Assembly (NCBI GenBank): GCA_013397455.1
Contig: VYZB01000145.1
Span: 800,843 to 864,842 of the forward strand
From: Crotophaga sulcirostris
Lineage: Eukaryota > Chordata > Aves > Cuculiformes > Crotophagidae
DNA length: 64,000 nt
Reading direction: 5' to 3'
Position 1 is the first letter of the stretch; the number at the start of each line of letters is the position of its first letter. The notes below the pieces were generated by a model. That model worked only from the letters and a program-made list of their open reading frames with translations. It made no database searches and was not told the DNA's origin. The translations under genes and the position numbers were made by a program. Positions 45,709 through 57,940 of the stretch are shown piece by piece.

Positions 45709-48700
45709 GTCTATTTCAAATAAAAATGTTTATATTTATTTTCCTCAGTTGAAATATTTTTGTTGACACTTATGTATTTCCTACACATTTCTGACATTGA
45801 CCGTACAGCAACAAAAATGTAGGATAAATCAAAATATTTTTTACATGAAAAAAATTACTGCTTTTTGAAAATTAAAAAAATAATTATGATCTCTTGGTCT
45901 TATATCTCTTTCAGCCAGGCAGTTGCTAGCTGCCTTGGATAGCAATTGAATCAATTGCACTGGTTAACCACCTTTAAAAAGGTGAGAAAAATGTGCTGGC
46001 TGGTCCTGTCTCGTGTGGCTGTGCTCAGTCATGTGAAACCAGGCCACTAATTGCACTAAAACCACATAAAAAAAAGTTGGGATGGCAGGGAAGGCAAATA
46101 ACAGAAATTGTGAGAAGAAATTGCAACCTGCGGGCAGAATTAAGCATCAGAGGTGGTTTGGGGAGATACCACAGAGCTGTGTTTGGGGAAGCCCCATTTC
46201 GCGGAGCACACAGGCTAAGGAGAGTCTGGGGACCTGCTCTGGCCCGTGGCGTGGTCCTTCAAGGCTGAAACCTTGCCCAGGTCGGCTGAAAGGAGAGCTC
46301 TGGTTTATTTGATGGCCTCTCCATCTTGCTTGAGTTCTCACCAGGCCTTTCGGGCACAAGCCAGGTGGGATTAGGTTGAGGAGAGGACAGGCTGAGACCT
46401 TCTGGAATAAAGCCGTGCGACGGGAATGTAATTTTAAGAGTCTGGCACAGACCCCAAAGATTTGGCAGGGAAAACTGAATTCCATTCAGCCACTTAACCA
46501 ATCTCCAAGTGACATTTTGAAATATCCCTAAAGAAATTAATTTGAGAACTTCAAGAGTCCTATGTATATAATGAAAATGGTTACTAGAGCTGTCGTGGTC
46601 CCAGCCTGCACTAAGGAGAGTTGGTATCAAAAATCTCTGAATTATTTTGCAGTGTCAAAATCATTTAAGACACGTAACTTTTGCAGCATTTCGTAGGGAA
46701 TAATTCAAGTTTCACAACTATGCTTTTTGATTTTGTTTTACTTTCCTTGATATTTTATATTAATATAAAACTCTGTATTATAGTGTTATTAATATTTTTT
46801 CTTTGGTGTTTTTTAGACATTTTCAGCCTCATTGCATCTGATGCTGAAACATAGCTATAAGTTCGTCACGTATGTACAGTTGCATTCTGGCTTTCTTTTA
46901 CTGAAAAGTTAATTTTGTTTGTGGAACAGGAGTGGAAGAACCTTTAGCAGATTTTGGGAGCCAAAGGGCCAGATTAGGTCCCTAAAATTATTAGTAACTC
47001 CCTGGCTGGGCCAGGTGAACAATAGCTGTCTCATAAATGGTTGAGTTCAAAGATTTCTGTCATCACCTTGGGCTACATCCTAATTTCCTACTGGCAAAAA
47101 TTGTCCCAATATATTAGATGTTTTTAACTTAAGCATATATTCATTCACAAAAATAGCCAACTAAGGTGAAGTTGAATTGCAGACATAGAACTTTTTCTCT
47201 GTGCATCACCTTTCTTTTAGAAGTGTTTCTATTTGTAGGTCATATCCTTAGGAATAATCATGTTCCTTCATGCAAAAGAAGAAAACTTTGTCTTGCTATT
47301 TCCATAAAGGACATTTTCTTGCTCCTCCCTTCTCTGCCTTGTGTGTGATCTTAGCTGTATCCTTAAAAAATACAATGACATTCAGTTATCCATTTTAAGG
47401 CTTTTGTTATAATTTTGTCACAATTTGTCCCTCCATTTAGTCGTCTCTAATGGAGGGATGTGATTTAAAAGTGCAAGAGCAATGCTGATGGCTTGATTTA
47501 TAGTCCATTCTTCCCCCTAGCTTTCTGCCCTGCAGTGGGATTTTTATTGTTGTTTGTTGTTAAATCCCAGCATAATGGATACCACAGCTGCAGTGGACAG
47601 CTGTAATTTTTACTGACTTCTGCCTCGGTGTGTGACTCAGTGATGCAGTTTGGTACTCAGCCAGTGCGCTTTGAAAATGATTTTAAATAACGTAAGAGTA
47701 TATATTGTTTAATTGACAATAGCCAGTGTTTATTCTTTTGAACTTCACACTGTTGAAAAAGAAATAGAATATGTGGCTGTTTTGAATTTAAAATTGGCAT
47801 TCCCTGTGTGCTTAATGAGGGAATGTGTAGGACAGCTGGTTTGGATGTATACAAAATGTAAACCCTTAGCAGAATGTTTAATTTTTGAAAGTACATTTAA
47901 CTTTAGTTTTGTGAATATATGTATTTGGAATACATTTGTGTAGGTGTATACAGACACACACTCTTGGACTTAGGTATAAAATAATGAGGTAACAGTTCAT
48001 ACAATAGTGAGCTATTTATGCTTAAATATTAGTTGCAGATTCATTATGCTGTTTGACATCATTATATTTGTCTATTTAAACCATGAATAATTCTTCTTCC
48101 ATAGCAAATTAAGGCTCTACTATGAAAAGAATTAAACAGTGTAAAAGCAGAAGTGGTAGTTAACCAGAAGTTCACCTTGGTGAGTTAAATTCTTCTCCGT
48201 CACTCACGCGCACTGTATTGTGAGGGGCTGCAAGCCTTGCCCTGCGCTGTCTCTGCAGGAGAGCGGTTGTTGTGACAGCCGGCAGCTGATCTAAGAGCTG
48301 GGGTTTGCCCAGTAGGTTGTATCGCGACTGTGCGTAATTGCTGTATCAGGGTGCTCCTAGGAGCTGCCTCAGAAGATCAGACAGCACCAAGGGGACTTCT
48401 TGGAAATCCACAGAGGTGCAGCACCTGGTTTGGCACACGTGAGCCACACCTGTCGAAGCCAGCTGGGGTGTAGCACCAGGAACCAGGTCAAGGGTGCCTC
48501 GTGCTGCGTTGCCTCCCTCGGGCACGGAGGGGTTTCCGTGCCGTGAAGAGAAGCCCTCTGGTCACTGAGGAGAGGCCACGGGGACAACTCTTTCAGGAAA
48601 TCATGGAAATTAAGGTTACAGAACTGATTCCTTTTTCTGAGCCTTTCTGAAGATGATTATATAGGATTGTTCTCCCTCCTCTTTGCTTTATTTTTCTTTT

Positions 48701-49920
48701 GGAAAGGAAATTTTATAAAAAGGTCTGAGCAAACTTGTGAGGGAGATCAGTGAAATGTGTGTGCCCACAGCATGGGTTGAAAAGGCAACTTTGGCGTTTG
48801 GGTAATGCAAGTTCCAGTTAAATTCCCCGTATGGAAAATGAGGAATTATTCTGGCACCTGCAATTCCTGTCGTAATAGAAGAAACTCATGCAATAATTAA
48901 CTCTGTTATTTATTTTCATTGTTGCCATCCATCATGAGAAATATTGGAGCCTGTCTGCGTGTGATTTCCTGCTCAGAGCACGGTAGTTTAGTGCAAGAGT
49001 GCTGCTCAAAAGCTGACAGAGAAGAGGTTTAATCCCACAGTCACACATTTTACTGCTCTAGAAAATGGTGTATAATCTAGTTCATCACACAGGCAAAACA
49101 TGAGTTGGTCTTGTGTTCAGCTGTGTCTGTGATGAGTATTGTATCTGGCTGTTGATGTATAACATTTTAACAGAAAATAAGAGAAGCTATTGTGGTAATA
49201 TAGGAAACGGCTAATTTTCCTCATTTTTTTAACTGTTCCTTGCCAATGTACTTGGCTTTGGACCTTAAAACTTTCACTTCTGATGTAGAAAATGTAGGGG
49301 AAAATGGAATCTGCCTTATAGTCTGGCTGATAACTTCCTTAAGAAAACAAGTTTTCATTTTTTAACTAATATAACCGGGTTCATTCTCCAGATGATGTAT
49401 TTTTTTCATTTAGTTGCTCTTGTTGTCTGTAATCAGTTCCTTGTTTTCTTTTTCTTGTTGGAAAGAATGTTTGGTGAGGTTTTTTCCCCACCATTCCCCC
49501 TGTTAACTCTAACTTTGCCTTCATGGATCTTGACTAATTCCAATAACTGAATAATCTCTGAGGTGGCAAGTAGTGTTCTGTAATGATGCTGAGAAAAAAA
49601 GATTAAATTTAGTGCAATGGTGATGCAGGAAGCCGTTCACTGTCACAAACAGGTCATATTCAATTTGTAGAAACATTTTACATTACAGGTTTATATTAGT
49701 AAAGTCCATGCTGAAGGAAATAAATTCAAAACCTGCTCCTCAAGCCAGGAAGCGTGTGTGTCAGTCTCACCTGAGGAGAGGGGGAAGGTGCTGAAGAAAC
49801 TCTTCATGTGCTAGGGTGGCATTGCACCAGAGGAAAAGGGTCAGCACTGCTGAGCATTAAACAGTCTCTTAAATATCCTGCACCCAGATCTTGAAGTGAT
49901 TTGGAGCCAAGGCTGCGGAA
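45709..49920. other. Unique DNA
   Basis: No gene recognised. 46.1-46.6 kb and 48.2-48.6 kb are GC-richer islands with open frames but no domain. A perfect hairpin at 47428-47458 is listed separately. 48880-49070 has a conserved-element look but no specific motif. Confidence 0.4.
47428..47458. repeat. Perfect 10-bp inverted repeat
   Basis: TCCCTCCATT (47428-47437) pairs with AATGGAGGGA (47449-47458) around an 11-base loop, with two possible G-T pairs beyond. Seen directly; function unknown. Confidence 0.85.
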
Positions 49921-50148
49921 CTTGATGTTAGGAAGAAGTTCTACACTGAAAGGGTGATTGGCCACTGGAATGCGCTGCCCAGGGAGGTGGTGGAGTCGCC
50001 GACCCTGGAGGTGTTTAAGGGAAGATTGGATGAGGCACTCAGTGCCAGGGTTTAGGTGATGAGGTGGTGTTAGTGTTGGCTTATAGGTTGGACTTGATGA
50101 TCTTAGAGGTCTCTTCCAACCTGGTTATACTGTGAAACTGTGAAACTG
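49921..50148 (+). mobile_element. Young CR1 3' end, copy B (GTGAAACT-type tail)
   Basis: Near-identical to 22251-22501 and in the same orientation, 27.6 kb away: 'cttgatgttaggaagaagtt', 'tggagtcgccgaccctggag', a ggtttaggtgatgaggtggtg block, 'ctcttccaacctggttatac', then TGTGAAACTGTGAAACTGA. Unlike copy A, it has a single copy of the 19-base start. Both start at the same internal CR1 position, which is unusual for LINE copies, whose 5' truncation points normally vary. Confidence 0.94.
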
Positions 50149-51299
50149 ACCTTAATGTAATATTCTGGAGGGAGCTGGCGTAGCTAGTGATGGAAGATGT
50201 GTCATAATTCTTGGCAGTATTTCCAGCCTTTTGGCTGGAGTAGCCTGTAGAGGTCCTTTGGGAGGTGTCTGGTGGGCCCCTGTCCCATTGTCTGACTGTA
50301 GCTGTGGTTTTCCTGTGATACAGGTAAAGCAGGAATGCCCCACCTGGCAGGCCCCTGCCTGTCACAGGTGCCCCCTGAGCATGGGACGTGCAGCCTGCGC
50401 TGTGTCACCAGGAGCATTCCCGGCGGGTGGTGGGTGCGAGGCTGTGTTCTCAGAAACATCCCTGTTCTCACTTTATAGTGATTGCCTCCTGGGTGAGTAC
50501 GGTTCCTCAGTAAAGATCTAGAATGCTCCAGGCAAAATTTAGTCCAGTGGCATGGAACATCTTCCAAAACTCTTTCCTCAGCCACATATTAATTAATGAA
50601 TTTAAGCTAAGAGCTACAGATCTTCCAATGATGTTGACTTACATTCTAGAAAAAGCAAGCTCAGTTATCCTGCTAGAGCACGATGCTAATCAGACTCTAA
50701 TCAAGTCTTTAACCAGCCTGGAAAATGCATTATCTGTTTCAAGAGCAGAAATCCAGATATTTGTCATTTTTTATTTTTCTGCCTAGTACTTATAATAGCT
50801 TTTTCTCACTATGGTCCATCTTCTGTGAGAAGCCTGATATATCCTCACAGGTCTGTCCTGTTCCTCGCCTTTTCCTGTATTGTGAGGATGCAGGAATGCT
50901 TAGCTTGTTAATAAATATGGGAAGATAGTTATGTTCAAAATGGAAGTTCATATAAGAATGTTTATTTCTTGCAGCGCATTGTATTCTACAGCTCTAAACC
51001 AAATCTACATGATAAACTATCCTTTTTCTTTCAACCATTTTAGATCATTGATGGTTAATAGCTGATTTTTTAGTGCTTTAGTTAATTCCTTCCATATAAG
51101 TTGTCTTTATTTCATGGGTTACTCTGAAATAAAATTTCTTTAATAGCAATTTTCTTACGAGGTAATTTACTACCATCTCATTTTGTCTGACCTTTAAATT
51201 AGTTTTAAGCAACAACAATATAAGAACATCTGAACAAATGCAACACAGATTTATCAAAATTATTATCCTGAACTGCAGTGATACCTAGATAAAGAAAAT
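50149..51299. other. Unique DNA
   Basis: 50.2-50.5 kb is GC-richer with several open frames and no recognisable domain. Nothing else recognised. Confidence 0.4.
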
Positions 51300-52360
51300 G
51301 TAGTAGATCTGATATTATTTGGAGTTCAGCATTTGGTACAGGATCACACATGGGATATTATTAGTTCAGTTCAACAGGGTGGATATTAGCAGAGGTGTTG
51401 GAATGGAGCTGAATAAAAAACAGATGACAACAGGTTATGTTAAATGGAGGACTGTCACACTGGAAGGAAGATATCAGCAGAATTTTTCAAGGATCAATCC
51501 AGAGGACTTGACTTACTTAACATTTTAATTAATGATGTTGGCACAAAATGTAGAAGTAGAGGAATAGAATTTGGTGGTGGCAAAATGTTGTGAGGCATCA
51601 TTAATATAAAGGATGATCAGAAAATTATACAAGAAAAATGTGCTGACCTTGAGGACTCCAGTAATAGAAATGAGATGAAATTTAAGAGTACAGGTGGCAC
51701 TTAAGGGCTGCTAAAAAGAATTTCTACTGGAGACTTAGCAGCTGGAAATGATAGAGGAGGCAAAAGACCTGTGTGTAGCAATCAGTCATAGGATAACTGT
51801 GAGTCACCGACGTGATACAGCTGTGAAGAAAGTGATGCCATCCTAGAAAGTATCAAATGAGATATTTCCCACAGAGACAGGGAAATGTTAATGTTGTAGC
51901 AGCACTGGAGAGCTCACTTTTGAAAAGCAAGCTGCTCATATTTAAGAAACATTAAATCCAAGTGGAGCAAACATTAGGAAGGGTTATAAGAATGATTAGA
52001 GTGATACAGGAGCTTGGGTTGGTGCGGAGAAAGTTAAAGGTTGTGGGTGGTTAGTCCAGTAGTACAAGGTGGGTAGGAGGCTGGTTTGCTGTCCCCGTGC
52101 TCTTCAGGGGAGAAAAGAGCAGTGTGGGCAAAAAGGGACACTTGGCACTAGAACACGTGTGTCTGAGTGAACATGGGCTGGAAATGAGGAGAAGGTTTCC
52201 AGCCATCAGATCAGCGTGCTCTGAATCAGTCGTAGCAGTGGGGGAAGAAATGGACCTGTTTTAAGACAGAGCTCAGTAAGCTTGCGTTAAAGATTATGTG
52301 ATGTGATTTGCTGGGTCAGGAGGGAACTAAATCTGCAGATTCACGAGGTTTTATGTTCTT
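51300..52360 (+). mobile_element. Ancient amniote-type CR1 ORF2 and 3' end
   Basis: About 1 kb of an old CR1 lineage known from turtles and crocodilians, in sense order. Landmarks are: the motif A region ('gatctgatattatttggagt' followed by 'cagcatttggtacagg'); the motif B region ('ctggaaggaagatatcagca', 'aaggatcaatccagaggac'); LNILINDVG; a degraded motif C in which FADDTKL has become FGGGKML; 'tcataggataactgtgagtc'; 'gtgatacagctgtgaagaaa'; 'gagaaggtttccagccatca'; 'gcagtgggggaagaaatgga'; and the 3' end 'tgctgggtcaggagggaact' to a final ttatgttct. Frames are broken throughout and internal stops abound. Divergence is far higher than for the avian CR1 tails, so the insertion probably predates birds. 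Confidence 0.88.
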
Positions 52361-54879
52361 TGTTGCTGTTAATCACCTATTTGTGCATCATATGTAGCAC
52401 AGCTTGCCTAGACCATGTAGGTTATTTGTCCTCTCATTGATTCCAAGATGCAACATTTCTTTGAGAGGTATCCTCATTTATACCAAAACCAAAAAGACTC
52501 AGAAGAATTATTGGAGGCACTTTAGNAAAAATATTAAAATTAAATTACTAAAATATTAAATTATTGCCATTTATTTTAAGGCTGTGTCACATGATTTTGG
52601 CAAAGGAAACACAAAATGGGTGTAAAAAAATCTCCTGAACTACTAAGAGACAGTAAACGACTTTAAATACCAGTAAAGCTCAGGTCTTTGCTGATATGAT
52701 TGCAAATCTTGAAAATATGAAAAATACAGTGTCTGTTCTATCCATTTTATGTTAATTTCCACTAGAACAGCATGGTAGTAGGTTTTAATGAAGTAAGAGG
52801 TTGAATTTGGCTCAGAAAATAAAATAGACCCCTTGGAGGCTGCAATCCTTGCCATGAGAATTCCACCAGTAGAAATCCAAATGTACATCATTTCCAGCAG
52901 GACAGTAAATGTGAAGGTTCTGGGCGGCTTAAAATGTTGATCTTTAGAAACCTGTCAGCAACAATTAACTATACAGGAAAGTTTTCCGATAAAAAATATT
53001 TGTAATGGGCTAAATTATTTCCTGACTTTAGGAAATAAAAATAATTTAAAATTATTTGCAAGAAAAAAGAGGAGCTCTGGCAAACCAAGCAAGTCCAGGT
53101 TATCTAATTTCAACTGTGAAGTGATTCTTCACATTGCACAGGAATGGATGGTGGGGGTTGGTGGAAGTGGTGTATATCTTAATGGAGCACTATAAATGAC
53201 AAAAGTTGTTATTAAAAGAAAGTAGAAGAAAATTCCTAGAGGAGAGCATCTTGGATTTGCCTGGGTCACACTACTTGTCTTGTTTGAAAAATACTTTAGT
53301 GTTGCAAACACAGAACCCTCTCGGTTCCGTTCAGCACCCACTGCTTTATCATCACAGACATTGCAGCAGGTTGTACATAGGGTTCTGCAGAAAAAAATGG
53401 TTCTTCCAGAATAAACATCCTTTTTGCAGAAAGTAGAAACAACAACAAAAAAGAATGCAGTACAGTACCATGTTGCTAAGCAGCAAAACGGACATATGTC
53501 AAGAACCGTTTCTGTCTGCTCTATTACTACTCTTCCTTTCCTCACACCTTCATCACACAGGCTGTTCTGATCCTTAAGTACCCATGATATGGAGAGAAAA
53601 TGACACAGAAGCTAGTTTTCCCCCCATTTCCCTCTTCAAAGATCTAATGTTAAAGTCAGGTCCCTGGTGGGTCTAAGCTGGTTGAGACATTACTCGCTTC
53701 AGGTCAGTCCAGGGCTGGAGGCATTTTTGGTGTGGCTGATTAATTCATTACTCAATGGGCGTCATCTTGAGTCTCTTGGGCCTGGGTTGCTCCCAGAAAT
53801 GAAGGCAAATTCTCACCAAAAGGGAGAATATTAACCTTAGAAATAAAATTGGCCTCTCTAGGCCGTGAGGAGGTCAGCAGTATTCTGCTGCTTTGTTTTG
53901 CCTTGGATAGTTGAGGCTTGCAAAAGGGAAAGTGCCAGAAAAAAAAAAAAAAGAGGCAATTTGAAAATATTACCAAGCAGGAGTTTTGAGGTGCACTGAC
54001 CACTGATTTCTGTTGCTGACCGTGTTTCTTATTTGCTTGAGTAGGTGTAGTTGCTTCCTAGCAAGTTTTCCCTGAAAAAGCATGAAGGTCTCCCTCTTGC
54101 TCTCCCACAAACATTAATTTGTGTGAGTAATTCCAGTGACATGTATTTGTAAAGTGTCTCCTATTAAAGACCTTTTGCTAATCGACCATATTTTTTGCAA
54201 GGATGTATTTTATGGTAATCACATTCCATGGTTTTAAAAGCATTTATGTACTGCAAAACTATTACGGAGCACTTTCCGGACACACGGTCTTCCTGCTAAC
54301 AAATGTCTCCTGAAATGAGAAAGAGCTTTTCTTAATTTAAAATTTCGGTATTGGGATTATTTTTTATTATTATAACTATTTAGTAATCTCTTCCTATTAG
54401 TTTCATATTTTCAAGGTCAAGATTTTTTGAAAAGGCCAGTGGTACCCAAATTTCTTTTTGCTTCTATCAGAGCAACTGTGATGAAGTAATGGTGTTCTTC
54501 AAGTTGGTATTGGAACAACAAATAATGCACCAACCAGGAGTCATCAGCCAGGGCATGTGCCTTTTTCCCTGTGTGCCCTATGACTAATAAAATGCCTTTT
54601 TTTATTGTGTGTGGTCCAGCTTCAGAATAATAATCATCCTTGAAGATTAAATTAATGAAAAATCAATTTAGCAATCAAATTTTTCAGCCATAGTGGGTGG
54701 CTGAGTTGGGAAAGTATTATAAGCAGAATATAAGTTGTTCAGCCATATAGGCAGTTGTTGAATTTCTTATTCGGCCATCAATTATGGCAAAACAACTGAA
54801 ATTACAATTAAATAATGGTTGCAAACCACATGTTAGGGAACAGTCACATGTGGAAACCTCACAGGAGGTTGTGGTGAGA
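52361..54879. other. Unique DNA
   Basis: One ambiguous base near 52526. A minus-strand frame of 138 codons (53129-53545) is Cys/Phe-rich with no domain and is not supported as a gene. A poly-A run lies near 53939. Confidence 0.4.
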
Positions 54880-55170
54880 TGGGTGTTGGGTCTCTTCTCC
54901 CAAGTGACAGGTGACAGGACAAGAGGAAATGACCATAAGTTGCACCAGGGCAGGTTTAGGCTGGATATTAGGAAAAAATTCTTCACTGAAAGGGTGGTCA
55001 GGCAGTGGCACAGCTGCCCAGGGAGGTGGTTGAGTCCCCATCCCTGGAGAGGTTTGAAAGATGGGTAGGTGAGTTTCTGGGGGACATGGTTTGGCAGAGG
55101 ACAGGTACGGTTGAACTCAGTGATCTCAAAGGTCTTTTCCAACCAAACAATTTTATGATTTTGTGGTTTT
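54880..55170 (+). mobile_element. CR1 LINE 3' end including the end of ORF2
   Basis: The plus-strand frame encodes the CR1 ORF2 C-terminus: [37 protein letters not shown]. It then shifts by one base near 55007, after which [15 protein letters not shown] continues in another frame. It ends with ggtgagtttctgggggacatgg, aaggtcttttccaacc and a decayed ATTTTATGATTTTGTGG terminal repeat. Longest of three members of this subfamily in the window (others at 19959 and 45612). Minus-strand frames across it are antisense shadows. Confidence 0.95.
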
Positions 55171-57469
55171 ATGAAACAGCTGTAGTTATTTTAAGAGTGA
55201 CCATCCCTGCTCTTTGCTACTGCTCTTCCTCTGGAGGTGACTGACCTTGGAGGGGGCTTTTGTGACGCGTTCTCTTACCATACCATGGGTTTGCTATGAG
55301 TACGGGCCTTTGCTCACGGGAAGAAGTCGTCCTTAACCCCTTTTGTGGTGATACATGCCTGGATGCAAAGAGGGATAAGGTTGACCTGGATAATATCCCT
55401 TTACCCACACCTGCTGTGACTGCTCTTGGAATGCTGCCGATACAGGTACTTCAGTACTATTTGCTGTCCTACAATTATACTTCCATCAGACTGTGTGTAG
55501 GTTAGGAACCAGGCCGTAAGAGCCGTATTTTCAGTGAAAGTATTTGCAGGAAGTTTTTCTGTTTCAGTTTCCCATGTGTTCAGCATCCGTCTTTACAACA
55601 CGAGTGAAAATAATTAATTGCTTCTTGATGAAGTAATTGCCCCCATTTTACTGTGTGCCATAGGACATTATAGAAGACATGGGAGAGGCTTTGAAATTTA
55701 TCTCAAGACTTTCAAGGGAATATGATGGTAAATTAAGGAAGACTTTGGTGCTCATCATGAGCTTGTGATTCCATTTTAGGGTTCAACTTCTCACAGAAAA
55801 GCAGTGACATAATAATGCAGGTCAAGTCTTTCCTTTTTTTTCATGGTACAAGTGGTTTTTAGTGCTTACTGTCTCTCTCACAGAGCATTATATTTTCACT
55901 TACATATCCAGGGAGAAAGGTTGTTCTCTGCAAGCGTATCTGTTAAAATATTTTCAGCTACCCTGTTTTCAGGCATTCACTAGTAGGCATACGTATGGAA
56001 TACACCATGAACAAATGCCAAAAAAGACCTCAGAAAAACTTATTTTGCACCTTGAAAGGGAGTGTGGGTTCAGATGTACTCCAACACTGCACCACTACTG
56101 TGTCTTTTTAGTAGTTTTCCATGTAGGCGTTTGCTATTAGGTGTTTGCTATTGTTCAAAGTGACAGCTACATCCCCCTCTTTAGGCAAGCCTTTGAAAAA
56201 TAAGTGTGATTTACATGTGGTTTGCATATTTTAATTCATAATTTGCATATGCTAATTGACAGTGCGTTGCAGCAACAAATGGTATTGCACGTAGTCAGCC
56301 TGAATTGTAAAGAATTACAGGGAAGTTTGTCTGCTCCAAGGCAGGGGCCCTTCTCTGTCTCAGCAAAGACTGAACTGCTGCCGCCTCTCCCCACTGATGC
56401 TCAGGGGGGTGGGGGGTCTCTGTGTTGCACTCTTCAAAAGCAAAAGCAAACAAACACTCTTTTCAAAACATCTCTTACGGCTCTGGAAGAGAATCAGCCC
56501 TTGCTGTCAGTGTCTTTCATGACAGGAACTTTGTGCCAGATCACATAGAGATTTGTTCTTAAAGTGAACCTGCATTTCTGCAGCTTTTTCAGGCGATGAG
56601 GATCTTTACCAGCAAAATCCGATGTGAAGTAAAAGCCTCCCATAGCCACGCACAGGAATCTGGAAGCAGAACTGTGGTGCAGAGTGACCCAGGGTAACAT
56701 AGCACTTGGTAGCATGGGCTGTCGTGCCGTGGAAAACAGCAGTGCTGCAACATGAAATTCATTTTTGCAGATCACCAGGGTGTTTTCCAAGAACAGCAAG
56801 AGCAGTGGGATACTCAGAAATAGGTACTGGAGGAAGTGTCCAAGTTTTTGCTCAAAAAGGTGTTAGATGGGAAAGGGCACAGTAGGGAATAACTCCTTTA
56901 ATGATATTTAGGTTGCTGAATATTGCAATATTTGACCCATACTGGAATAATCTTATAAAGGGAGCCCACTGGGATCCTTCCACTCTAGCAGACACACTGG
57001 CATCAGTTTACCTATTTTCTAGACCACTAGGTTCTGAACAAAAGCAGTTTTGTGTCACTTCTGTCAGCAATGCATTGAGGAAAAAAATGGTGAAAAAGGC
57101 AAAAAGAAAACCTTTATAATTTTCCATTACAGTGACACCAATGTGGTATCAATAATAAGGATCACCCATCTTGCAGCAGTCTATTCCTGTGGTTAGCAGG
57201 TACGCAAGCAGCCGATGACTCTTTCCTTCAACGTTTCTAATGTTGCCAGAAGTGTGGTTTTTATTTGATGTTTCAGCAAGACTCCTACCTAGTATCACAT
57301 TTAATAAAGACAAGATAGCAGTTCCTGGTGAATCTGGGATTCATAGATGGCTAGGTGGTTGGAAGGATCCCCCATAATTGTCATCTCACTGTGCACACTG
57401 ATACATCCACTGGCAGTCACTCTCTTGGTAGTAGTTTTCAAACCTGGCAGGGAGCACGGATACATTTGA
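55171..57469. other. Unique DNA
   Basis: At 56494-56799 the minus strand holds a 101-codon frame with an internal TGCTG|GTAAAG donor-like site. It has no recognised domain and no partner exon, so it is not called. Confidence 0.35.
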
Positions 57470-57940
57470 GCTACAGAGAGCTGGTCCAGGGGAGGACAAC
57501 GAAGACAATCCGCGGGCTGGAGCACCTCCCATCCAAGGACAGGCTGAGAGAATTGGGGCTGTTCAGCCTGGAGAAGAGAAGGCTCCAGGGAGACCTTAGA
57601 GCAGCCTCCAGTGCTGAAAGGGGCAACAGGAAAGCTGGGGAGGGGCTCTTTGTCAGTGAGTGCAGGGACAGGATGAGGGGGAACAGTTTCAAGCTGAAAG
57701 AGGGGAGATTTAGTTTAGATATGATGAAGAATTTTTTTACTGTGAGGGTGGTGAGGCAGTGGAAGAGGTTGTCCAGAGAAGTCACAGCTGCCCCATCCCT
57801 GGAGGCGTTCAAGGCCAGATTTCATGAGGCATTGAGCCCCCTGACCCAGTGGGAGGTGTCCCTGCTCATGGCAGGGGGATTTGAACCAAATGATCTTTGA
57901 GGTCCTTCCAATGCAAACCATTCTATGATTCTGTGATTTT
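57470..57940 (+). mobile_element. CR1 LINE 3' end with an intact ORF2 C-terminus
   Basis: An uninterrupted plus-strand frame carries the last part of CR1 ORF2: [71 protein letters not shown], ending at TGA after EPNDL (stop near 57900). It is followed by 'gaggtccttccaatgcaaac' and TTCTATGATTCTGTGATTTT. The reverse-transcriptase domain is absent, so it is non-autonomous. The open C-terminus indicates a comparatively young insertion for its subfamily, which is related to the tail at 43688. Confidence 0.96.

Noticed and set aside
45592..45712. TGAAGTCT on both sides of a CR1 tail as a target-site duplication
   Set aside because: CR1 elements usually lack clear target duplications, the right-hand copy overlaps the terminal repeat, and eight bases can match by chance.
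46080..46480. LTR-like segment with AATAAA followed by a CpG-rich stretch
   Set aside because: No TG...CA ends, no paired copy, no primer-binding site and no retroviral gene nearby.
54717..55142. 141-codon minus-strand frame
   Set aside because: It is the antisense shadow of the CR1 3' end at 54880-55170.
57471..57812. 113-codon minus-strand frame
   Set aside because: Antisense shadow of the CR1 ORF2 C-terminus at 57470-57900.
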